Part shown: piece after piece, positions 1-10,000 of the stretch
How the letters are laid out: each line of letters opens with the position of its first letter
Numbering within the stretch: position 1 is the first letter of the stretch
Origin: Enoplolaimus lenunculus
Taxonomy: Eukaryota > Nematoda > Enoplea > Enoplida > Thoracostomopsidae
NCBI GenBank assembly: GCA_030248215.1
Contig: JASANG010001261.1
Span: forward strand, 1-64,000
Length of the DNA: 64,000 nucleotides
Reading direction: 5' to 3'
The notes under the pieces: model-generated
What the model saw: only the letters and a program-made list of their open reading frames with translations
The model's database searches: none
Told to the model about the DNA's origin: nothing
Translations under genes and position numbers: made by a program

Positions 1-681
1 TACTTAGCTTAATTGCTTAAGTGCATTCGAGTTTCGTTCATTTGCGATGTGGTGCCCCTACGACTGGTTTACGGTGTCTGTTGGCTGGCAACAATCAAAA
101 CACCGCATGAACAAATTGGCGATTTCGGGTTTTGTAAAGCAAAACAACGATCAATTATTGATAAGTTAACTCATCAAAAGCAATTTAATAGATAAATGAT
201 TAGAGATGTGCCGAATGGCTTGTTTCGTGACTTTTGCACATACGTAAGACAGTTGGAATGCTATCAATTTCATTTCTGGGCGCATATCAGTGTGTCTGGT
301 GAAAACTAGCATCTCTCTTGCGTTTGTGTTTGAAAAGGTCAATTGCACTGAACCGTTCTTATAAAATTATAATCGTTTACGATGGTTAGGGTTTATGACT
401 TCAAATAATTATGTAATGTAGTATCCTAACTGTTTATGAAGCATGGTGTACTAACATTATAAATCAGCATCGGGGAAATTTTACAAAAATGAGGATCGGC
501 ATCGGTATGGCAACAAATTTGGTATCGGCACATCCCTATAGAAGATACAGAACTTTTATGCAAAGTCTCACAATAAGTATGATTAAAATTAAAATTTCAA
601 ATTCCGATTCCGATTGAGTGTCGAATCGAAAACTAGTTTGGAATGGCAATAGTAATGAACTCCGAATTCCGGATGCACCCT
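1..681 (+). repeat. Composite repeat: tail of dispersed repeat D followed by a degenerate hAT-like MITE
   Basis: Bases 1-66 match the 3' end of repeat D at 56695-56750 (shared CTACGACTGGTTT). From about 67 the sequence matches the inside of the element at 27310-27663 (shared TGTCTGTTGG and AAGCAATTTAATAGATAA) and ends at 681 in GGATGCACCCTG, the usual end of that family. The left terminus is missing. A different element (199-537) interrupts it. No gene is visible. Confidence 0.6.
199..537 (+). mobile_element. Repeat family C (GATGTGCCGA...TCGGCACATC ends), hAT-like
   Basis: Begins AGAGATGTGCCGAA and ends ATCGGCACATCCCT, so its termini are inverted repeats. The inside (GTTGGAATGCTATCAATTTC, TCTCTTGCGTTTGTGTTTG) recurs at 5004-5260, 9625-9815, 49788-50060 and, reversed, at 61553-61950. 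It has no coding capacity. It lies within the degenerate MITE of 67-681, so it inserted later. I could not see a clean target duplication here. Confidence 0.6.
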
Positions 682-683
682 GA

Positions 684-2723
684 AATGAGCAATTAGCTAT
701 CTATTCAAATATCTGTTTAGGAGATTTGTAAACAATATATTCAGATTTCTCGTACCCAGAAACCCTTAAGTTCTGAAATTGGATTGATTATAGCCCTAAT
801 AATTAATAACACACAGTAAAAAGTACTAATTTGGGCTTAACAAATGCAAACTAGCTTGTAGTTAATAAACGGCTTAAAATTTAATAACCCCTCAGCGAGG
901 TTAAACACCAGGATAAAATACTACAAACAGGACGGAAATAAACCTTTCGACCCCCGAGTATAAAACATAAAACGCTTCGCAAACTCCATGAGCGCCTTAA
1001 ATTCGTTAAATTGTTCTAAGTATGTTCCCTGTTACACCGTGCCAACGTACTTAGCCAGTATTCAAGACTCTTTTTCATCGCCTGTAGTTGCCATTGCAAA
1101 TGATTCTATTATATATTTAATATATAGTTAATATATACCTAATATTTATTTGTGTAATCAATCAGGGTGACAACAAAAGTTCGGGTTCAGCAATGTTTTT
1201 TATTTAAGCAATAAAAAATTTAAATAACTTGGTATATAAATCAATATTTTTTGTCGCAAATCTCAGACCTGAGGTGAGGAGATGCGCGGAAAACCCGACA
1301 TTTTGATCCTCCGGTATGAACATTTTGTAAACGGGAAATTTCCGAAAATTCTGGAAATTTTAGCTCGTTCGAAAGCACAAAGCCTGAAGGATAGAATTTT
1401 TCGAGTGTTGAGTACGGTTTTGCCATTAGATAAAAAGTTATGGTCTGAAAACTTTAAATATTGATCCCCCAGAATTTTTGATTTTCACAAATTTTCCACT
1501 AATGGTGGGTTTTCTGGCAATGTGGTTCTTGTGGTCGTATACATTCACATACGCTTTTGAACTAGAGCCCAAACAGATATTCTTTTTATTCATCCGTCTT
1601 TGGCTTATCTCAAAAAGTTGAAACACGTCGCGGTTTGTGACAAGTTTTATTTAGCATAACGACTAATCTTACTGATAAGCCGTCGACCGAGATTCTAAAC
1701 GCGGGAAAGTCCCTCATTTTCAGCTTCTGAGCACTCAGAACTAAAACCGTCGCACCCAAGCCTATGCAACTTATCACAAACGTTACTGGTTCTAATCCAG
1801 GCGTAGTCATTTGTTTCAACTACTTCTACTCAAACTAGCTCAGCTAATAATTGTTGATCGATTTTTCACCTGTTCGGTCTCTATTTACCAATCCACCGAG
1901 AGTCAAAAAAGCGAGACCGAGACCAGCCAAATACCCAGGCTTGCATGCAGTTACGGATTCGATGCTTCCATACAATGTTAAATTTGAAGGCAGTTTCCAG
2001 ACTAATTATCTAATTTCTGAAGAGAATTATGTTAGCACTAGCTAAGTGTGCTTCAGTTATTAATTTATTAACTAAAGTTTTTAACATTCGTTTATTATGG
2101 AGCAATAAGTGTTTGCCGACACACTAGCCATATAACACCTTTACTACCTATATTTTACTCCTCTTGTCCAGAAGGTCTGGCTTGTCCGAGCTCATTTTGT
2201 TTGACTGCTCAGAATAACACTTCGAAAGAGACTTAAACTTTATAGATAGAGATTTATATTATCTTGGCAGCCGCTAGAGGTGGTAACTGTCTAGTTCTAA
2301 ATCAGCACAGACTTCAGCAGCCGTTATTTAGAAAAGATAAAATGCCTTCTAAAAACCTCTCACTAAATCAACAGTACAAAACTCGAACAAGATGCCAAAA
2401 TCATGACTTAAATCTGAATTCGACCTTAGACATGTGTCATCAAATTAGCTAATATGAACTCATTAATGAATAAGTAATACAATGGCTAGCACAGTGGCTT
2501 ATAGCGCCGTGTACGTTTTAGAAGTTACATGCGTAATGACTACTTAACTCGATGACTTGTAAGTACCGCTTTGTTTCGTCGTTCTTCCTGTGAACCCTGG
2601 TGTTTTTGAAATTAAACGTACTTACGCTACTTTGCAGACTTACTTGTCCAAGTTTTGAAATATCTAAACTCGACTTCAGCGAAAGATGAATAATCGCAAA
2701 TGATAAAATACCTCTGTCAGTCT
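684..2723. other. No gene recognised; repeat fragments
   Basis: Short reading frames only, with no domain or splice pattern. A reversed fragment of repeat D lies at about 880-1060. A piece of the family with GAGACCGAGACC (also at 4036-4126, 6730-6800 and 50090-50190) lies at about 1885-1960. Confidence 0.6.
880..1060 (-). repeat. Fragment of dispersed repeat D, reversed
   Basis: Reads AGCGAGGTTAAACACCAGGA, CTTTCGACCCCCGAGT and AAAACATAAAACGCTTCGC. This is the reverse of the block at 55760-55990 (GCGTTTTATGTTTTGTACTT, GGGGGTCGAAAGG, TGTTAACCTCGC). The GTCCGTCT minisatellite seen there is nearly absent here. Confidence 0.6.
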
Positions 2724-2830
2724 AGGTAAAACCATAACATCAGACCTTTCCATTAAACAGCTGGAAACGCAGGCCTCCGCAGCGCTCTACCTCTGCGCCG
2801 CGCAGCCCGCTTCTCAACTAACTTTTTCGT
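2724..2830 (-). repeat. tRNA-derived SINE, truncated copy
   Basis: On the minus strand the head reads GGCGCAGAGGTAGAGCGC, an RNA polymerase III A-box-like stretch. The tail ends in a block whose plus-strand form is TGTCAGTCTAGGTA. The same tail occurs at 35024-35060 and, more diverged, near 29600, each next to a tRNA-like head. The B box is not recognisable in this copy. Confidence 0.4.
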
Positions 2831-3044
2831 CGACTATGTGTTGACCGCATGCTGCCAGCAAGTATGCAACACAATGTGCATTGCATTTATTGCATATGCA
2901 CAGGACAAGTATGTCTCACATGCTTACAACCTCTTTAATATAGTGGTTGTTACAACAATTTCAAAAACAGACGAGTTGGAAGTCTTGTTCAATTTGGCTT
3001 TTTCACAACCGGTCCCGTTTTGGAACCTTCAAAGTTTAATGAAT

Positions 3045-3286
3045 CTGAAATCGAGTCCGAAGTTTTGTTAACACCGTACCCTACAGGGTGCGACTAGATA
3101 CCAAAAAATACCGGAACGGAATAGGAAAGTATCCGGCTGCAGCGTTATTTTAAATATATAGGTATTTCACTGAATCCGAGTCCAAACTTCTGGTAACACC
3201 GTACCCTACAGGGTGCGACCGGATACCAAAAAATACCGGAACGGAATAGGAAAGTATCCGGCCGCATACGTTATGTAGCAGGGTGC
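3045..3286. repeat. Two-copy tandem duplication, period about 125 bp
   Basis: TAACACCGTACCCTACAGGG occurs at 3069 and 3194, followed in both copies by matching sequence through AATACCGGAACGGAATAGG and AAAGTATCCGG. The copies differ at a handful of positions. The unit resembles other CCGGATA-type dispersed repeats here. Confidence 0.8.
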
Positions 3287-3850
3287 AAAGTGGAACTGGA
3301 CTACCGGAATCGGAACAGCAAATTTATACCGGAATTGTCCTGTTCCTGCATTCAAAGATGCAGGAACCGGAATTTTGACTGTTTTGTGGTAAATTATTCA
3401 TAATCACTTATATATACTGGAATCTTTGTCTTTAAAAATTTATTAATTCGAAATAAGTGTTTGTGCAATTAGTTCAATTTTGTTAAACTGTCTCTGATGT
3501 GTTTTCGCAAAATTTGATGATAAAATAGCTGAAAATTCACTTAGGCAAGTTTTCCAAAAAATCCAACAGTAATTCGGTGACGAAAATTATTTCAAACGCC
3601 GGTTCCTGTTCCGGTTCGTGCAAAGAGATTCAATTCCTGTTCGGGCAAAATTTTGTTTCTGTTGGTACCCTGGTTTTCAGCTACTGCATTTGTTTCAGGA
3701 ATTTGGCATTTTAAATGGTGCTCGATTAAAAGCGACACCATAACGTTAAAAATGAATTTTTCGGTAATAAGTAGGTATTTTTGTTTATCCCGGTATTTTT
3801 TAACTATGCGGTTCCGGAATTTCATAATTGTGGTTGCACACTCACCCTAA
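3280..3850 (+). mobile_element. Degenerate hAT-like MITE composite
   Basis: Starts CAGGGTGCAAAGTGGAAC, like the element at 27310, then switches at about 3340 to the CCTGTTCCTGCATTCAAAG type seen at 30399-30614 and 53298-53600. It ends near GGTTGCACACTCACCCT. This suggests one element inserted into, or recombined with, a relative. No target duplication is readable. Confidence 0.45.
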
Positions 3851-3909
3851 TATATACCGATCTTTTATTAATTATGTAGGTATTACGTAAGTACGCATAT
3901 ATAAATAGC

Positions 3910-3918
3910 TATAAATAC
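3910..3918 (+). promoter_or_regulatory. Possible TATA box of the H2A.X gene
   Basis: TATAAATAC lies about 75 bases upstream of the candidate start codon at 3991. That leaves room for a transcription start near 3940 and a short leader. Support is positional only; the flanks are AT-rich, so chance is a real alternative. Confidence 0.3.
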
Positions 3919-3990
3919 TTTTTATAGTGCGAACTTACCAAACACTCGCATATATTATTAAGAGATTGTTGTGCACAGTGTGTGGCTAAG

Positions 3991-4003
3991 ATGAAAAAAG
4001 CAG
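3991..4003 (+). CDS. H2AX: H2A.X exon 1 (candidate, 13 nt)
   Basis: ATGAAAAAAGCAG followed by the donor GTAGGT. It ends with one leftover base, as the next exon (starting GT GGC) requires, and would give an N-terminus [13 protein letters not shown] chose it for its phase, donor, upstream TATAAATA and agreement in total length. The 4.4-kb distance and the tiny exon keep confidence low; another first exon could exist. Confidence 0.4.
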
Positions 4004-7000
4004 GTAGGTCATACATCAATTGACAACCGGTATTCAGGGATGGGTGGTCTTGGCAAGTCTCGGGATTTGGCTGGTCTTGGTCTCGCTTTTTTCAGTGTCA
4101 GTGGTTTGCAAACTGAGACCAAAGAGATGAAAAGTGCTGTGCAGTATGGTCTGCGCTTGGCAAAATCGCAGAGGGGGGCGGACCCCACATATCGGTCCAA
4201 TGGGTCCCCGGCCACGCAGGTTTGACGGGTAATGAACGGGTAGACGCGGTGGCAAAGCGCGCAGCAACCTGCACGCAAGCACAAACGGAGGTAGACATCT
4301 CTTTCGCAAATGCACTTATTCGCAGGCAGGCAAAGCTAGACACCAAAGAGCGGTGGAAGGAAGCCCTGCAGCAAGATGATTTCTTTGCCGAGGTCTTCGC
4401 CGCCGCAAAACCAGTGGACCGCGACAAGCAATGCGAACTCACCCGCCTGGAACACAAGTTCCTATCTCAACTGCGTTGTAAAGGACACGCCTCCATTCTT
4501 CGTTCCCACATGCATCGGATCGGTTTGTCCGACAGCCCTACTTGCGCAGCATGTGGTATGGATGATGAGGACGTGCGACACCTCCTACTGACCTGTCCAA
4601 GACACACATCCAAGCGAATACAACACCTTGGAATAAACCCAACATTAGCTGTGCTGAACGAAGACCCGGGCAGTATTGTTGACTTCCTGCGGGCGGTTGG
4701 AAAGCTCTAACGAGCTCCAGTCATATGGGCTTGCCCGACGATCCAGAAGATATCATCATCATCATCATGAAAAGTGATAAGCAATAACAAAACCTTTGCT
4801 TTGATCGCAGCTTTGGTCCGGATGTACTTGTTGCACATTTCGTCTACCAACGCAGACAGCGAACGATTGTGTAGCACCACTACCTGGCTATACAACGATT
4901 TGAGAAACGGAATGACCCTCCGGTTACCCAAAATTCTAATTTTTTGGATCAAAAACAACACTAGCTTTGAATTCGGTTTGTACCGAGGGTGTTTTGAGTA
5001 GAGATGTGCACATTAATCGGCATCGGCACTGCAAAAAATTGCCGATTCTTTGCTGATACTTTTTGCACATAACAGTCGGTTGGAATGCTATCAATTTCAT
5101 TGCTGGGCGCGCAATAGTGTGTCTGCTCAGGAAAATTGTTGTCTCTCTTGCGTTTGTGTTTGAAAAAATTAATTGAAATTAACCATCTTATGAGGTTTAA
5201 GCCTTCATATAATAACTTAATGTAGTATTCTATCTGCTTATTAAGCATAGTGTACTAAAGTTGATGCCTTCCAGCAACGCAATGACCTGGACTTCTTTTG
5301 AGGCGGACATTCGGCAAAATATGATTTTATATTACGCTGAGTACTCATAATTTTTTAATAGCGTTACAAATACCCGTAGTAACTAATACAATTTAATCTG
5401 GCTTCTCCACGGCGGGAGGGCCAGCACTTTTCGAAATTTTCATTTTCCCCCCGGCGAAAATTTTGCCGCCCCATCGGAAAGTCCCCCCGGCGAATTTTCG
5501 GCCGCCCCCCAGCAAAATGCCCCCCCAGCAAATTTTTTTGCTGGGGGCCCCCAGGACTTTTCTAGGTCAAAAATTTTCAATGTTAAAACGTAAAGACCTG
5601 GACTTCTTTTGAGGCGGACATTCGGCAAAATATGATTTTATATTACGCTGAGTACTTATAATTTTTAATAGCGTTACAAATATCCGTAGTAACTAATACA
5701 ATTCAATAATGAACTTAAAAAGCACAATTATATAAAGACCGTTTCAGGGCATACAGCATTCGAAAGTATCTTGCAGCAGCAAGTTCAACCCGCCTGAGCC
5801 TTATGATAAATTGAAGCTATGACTAATATACAAAATATATATTAATCACAGTTTCAATTATAGTATTATCTATATTTTATATAATTGTGCTTCTTTCAAC
5901 TTCTGGTTAAGTTGTCAGTATATACGTAATATTAGTTAAAATTATTGTTATTAGCGTTTGCGAGAAATTTCATGTTGAGCGATGAGTAATCTTACGTTGA
6001 GTTGGAAACACGGTCTTCTAGAATGAAGAAAATGGTCCAAAAAGTCGGTTTGCAAAATTTTAAGCCTGCCCCCAGGACCCCCCAGATTATTTGGGGGCCC
6101 CCAGGAAAACTGCCCCCCAGCAAAATCAGCTGCCCCCCAGGAAACTCCTGGGGCCCCCCAGGAAACGCCCCCCCGGCGGAAATTTTCAAGCTGTGGAGAA
6201 GCCAGTTAATAATGACCTGAAAAAGCACAATTATTTAAAGATCGTTTCAGGGCATACAGCATTCGAAAGTACGTTGCAGCAGCAAGTTCTGCCCGCCTGA
6301 GCCGTATGATAAACTGAAGCTGTGACTAATATATAAAATATATTAATCACAGTTTCAATTATAGATTATCTATATTTTATATAGTTGTGCTTCTTTCAAC
6401 TTCTGGTTAAGTTGTCAGTAATTAGTTAAAATTGTTATTAGCGTTTGCGAGAAATTTTTGTCATGTTGAGCGATGAGTAATCTTCAGTTGAGTTGGAAAC
6501 ACGGTCTACAATGAAAAAAACGGTCCAAAAAGTCGGTTTGCTAAATTTTAAGCCTGCACCCAGGACCCCCTAGATCATCTGGGGGCTCCCCAAGAAAACT
6601 GCCCCCCAGCAAAATTAGCTGTTCCTGTGGGGCCCAGGAAACGCCCCCCGGCGGAAATTTTCAAGCTGTGGAGAAGCCAGTAAAATATTCAAAACTTTTG
6701 TTTAAAAAATCTTATTTTTATTTTCGGTAACGGTTAATAATTGACCGAGACCGAAACCAACAGTCTCGGTCTCGCTTTTTTGACCGACACCGCCCATCAC
6801 TGCCGATATGTATATTAGATATCTGAAAATGTCAGTACTGTAAGTAAATATACCAGGGTGCAACCGGAATTCCTATTAGGATAATCAATTTGGATCGGAA
6901 TTTAAAACTTTAATTTTGCTTATTGTGGTACGATAAATATTATAAATTCTGTATTATTTATGTATTATTTTGCTTTCAATGAGTTAGGTAACTTATTCTG

Positions 7001-10000
7001 GCTTCTCCACAGCTTGAAAATTTCCGCCGGGGGGCGTTTCCTGGGCCCCCCAGGAGTTTCCTGGGGGCAGCTGATTTAGCTGGGGGGCAGTTTTCCTGGG
7101 GGCCCCCAAATAATCTGGGGGCAGGCTTAAAATTTTGCAAACCGACTTTTTGGACCATTTTCTTCATTCTAGACCGTGTTTCCAACTCAACGTAAGATTA
7201 CTCATCGCTCAACATGACAAAAATTTCTCGCAAACGCTAATAACAATAATTTTAACTAATATTACGTATATACTGACAACTTAACCAGAAGTTGAAAGCA
7301 GGGTGCAACCGGAATTACAATTTACCGGAACCGGAACCGGAATCTGAAAATTTTACCGGAACCGGAAAGTGAAAAATGCATTTCACCAAAAATTTCATTT
7401 TAATCTTATTTTTTGCTCTATTATTTGTGAAATAACCTTAGTCGAACATAGGTATTTATTTTATTTGTTGTATTTTAGATTTTCGTCGTCGACTGAAGTG
7501 AAATCCACCATCATTGGCTTATATTCGGAGTACAAGTGGCTTTCAAAAGAGATTTTTAAAAATTAGCAAAGTTAAGAAAACGGCCAAATTATAACACCGG
7601 AATTTATAAATCCGGTAAAAATTTACCGGAACCGGAACCGGAAGGTGAAAAAATGCCGGAACCGGAATTCCGGTTGCACCCTGGTTGAAAGAAGCACAAT
7701 TATATAAAATATAGATAATCTATAATTGAAACTGTGATTAATATATATTAATATTAGTCACAGCTTCAATTTATCATAAGGCTCAGGCGGGTTGAACCTG
7801 CTGCTGCAAGGTACTTTCGAATGCTGTATGCCCTGAAACGGTCGTTATATAATTGTGCTTTTTCAGTTCATTATTGAATTGTATTAGTTACTACGGGTAT
7901 TTGAAACGCTATTAAAAATTATGAGTACTCAGCGTAATATAAAATCATATTTTGCCGAATGTCCGCCTCCAAAGAAGTCCAGGTCTTTACGTTTTAACAT
8001 TGAAAATTTTTGACCTAGAAAAGTCCTGTGGGCCCCAGCAAAAAAATTGCTAGGGGGCGGCCGAAAATTCGCCGGGGGGCCTTTCCTGGGGGCGGCAAAA
8101 TTTTCGCCGGGGAAAATGAAAATTTCGAAAAGTGCTGAGGCCCCCCCGCTCTGAAGAAGCCAGGTATATACGGTACGCATGTATCCAGCAGAGTGGATGC
8201 AACCGAATAATTTCGTGCCCAGCCTCAGTTGTGAGATCTGTTACGTTACCTGAAACAAAAAACATTGAATTATATAACAAGTTATACGTATTTAAAATTT
8301 TTAGTGTACAAATTAAAAACATGTTGCCGAATCCGTACTCGGACCGAAACTTTGTAGTCACCATGGTATATGCGTTATGCACATGCAATTTTGTTTTCTA
8401 ATTTAGGTGGCAAAGCTGTTGCGTTATCGGCTGGTGGTAAGAGTCGCCCGAAATCAGGAAAGAAAACAAAGACTTCGCGGGCTGGACTTCAGTTTCCAGT
8501 TGGCCGCGTTGGAAGGTTGCTGAAAAAAGGTAAATATTATTATATTATACCAGAAGGAGAACTGCAAATTTATACCGGAATTGTAATCGGAATCGGATCT
8601 AGACATTTTGCCGGTCTACGGATAATTTATATTGGCAAATATAATGTTGATTTATGGTGTTTGTTGGCAGGCAGCAATTTTCAAAAAGGTCGCATAAACA
8701 AATTCGCGACGATTTTGGGTTCTGTAAAGTTAAGATACAATCATTTATTGACAAGTTAACTTATCGAAAGTAATTCAATATATAAATAAATAGTATATAC
8801 CGAATTTTTATGAAACATCACAAAAAGTAAGATTAAAATTAAAATTTCCAAATTCAGATTCCGATTGCTTGTGGAATCGGAATCGGCTCTCGTTTTGAAT
8901 CGGAATTCCGGTTACACTCTGCAGCCAGTATATACAAATTATTTTTCTTGTACCTTGAAAACGCCACTAGAAACCGCTATTTTCTGTAATAAACAGGAAT
9001 GTGAATGCCTTTCATCTAGGGTGTGAGGGCTTTCTCTTCTGTTCCGGGTGGGTGGGTGCGCCTGTGGGTGTCAAAAGACCGACAGTGTATTTTGCCTTGG
9101 AACCGGGTGGAATTAGGGTTCAACCGGATACCAAAACATACCACAGCCAGATATTTTAGTGCTAATTTCGTTATGTGATAAACTTAATCACGCTACGTCC
9201 AGATATCCGGTTTCGGTTTAACATCCGGGAAACCCCGAGATCCGGTATAAACCTATCGGACATCGTATATTTGCGTTGGTCGTTTCATTAACATAAAACA
9301 GCGTTTTACATGTTGAAATACTAGACCTTTTGCTCCATCTGCATTCCGGGCAAATCAAAAAGCTTAAATTTTTGATGTGACGTAGAATTAAAATATCAAC
9401 CTAACTTCTGCTAATCAGTTAACACGAACTTTTGCATGGCTGAAATACTGCCAATCAACAGTATCCGGTCCCGGTATTCGGTAAGATTAATATCTGATCG
9501 AGCCCTGATGTACGTTCACACCATGGTAGTATCAAAAAAATTTGGCGCGACGCGATATGATAAAAGCGATATTGTACTTCCAGATGCATGCTTACGCAAA
9601 AGGTATATACATAAAACTTAGGGATTTACCGATTAATTGCATCGGTACTGCAAACAAATTGTCATGCTTTTTGCACGTAACAGTCAGTTGGAATGCTACA
9701 GTTTCGTTTTTGAGTGCATATCATTTGTGTCTGGTCAGGAAAGCTGTTAATCGTTTATGATGGTTAGGGTTTAAGTCTTCATATAATGATTTAATGTATC
9801 CAATCTGTTCATGGTTTTTTGTGTAAAATAAGAGGTTTTCATCCACTTTTTTTCAAAAACGCAGCGGAATTCAAAAACGCACCAGAAACACCACCAAGAA
9901 GACTTCCAAGTGTTTTTCACAAAAAGAATTTTACTGAATACTGAAACTTAAATCAAAACTCAGACTAATATACGTAATATTTTTGCCCACCTTGTTGTGT

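Noticed and set aside
5992-6228. Gly/Pro-rich frames around 5440-6228 and 6976-7185 as collagen-like proteins
   Set aside because: They come from C- and G-runs in the subterminal regions of the family B transposon on both strands.
7369-7566. Frame starting [12 protein letters not shown], repeated at 25233-25421 and, as a shadow, at 42068
   Set aside because: It lies wholly inside the hAT MITE and recurs because the element is repeated. No domain, and its end varies between copies.
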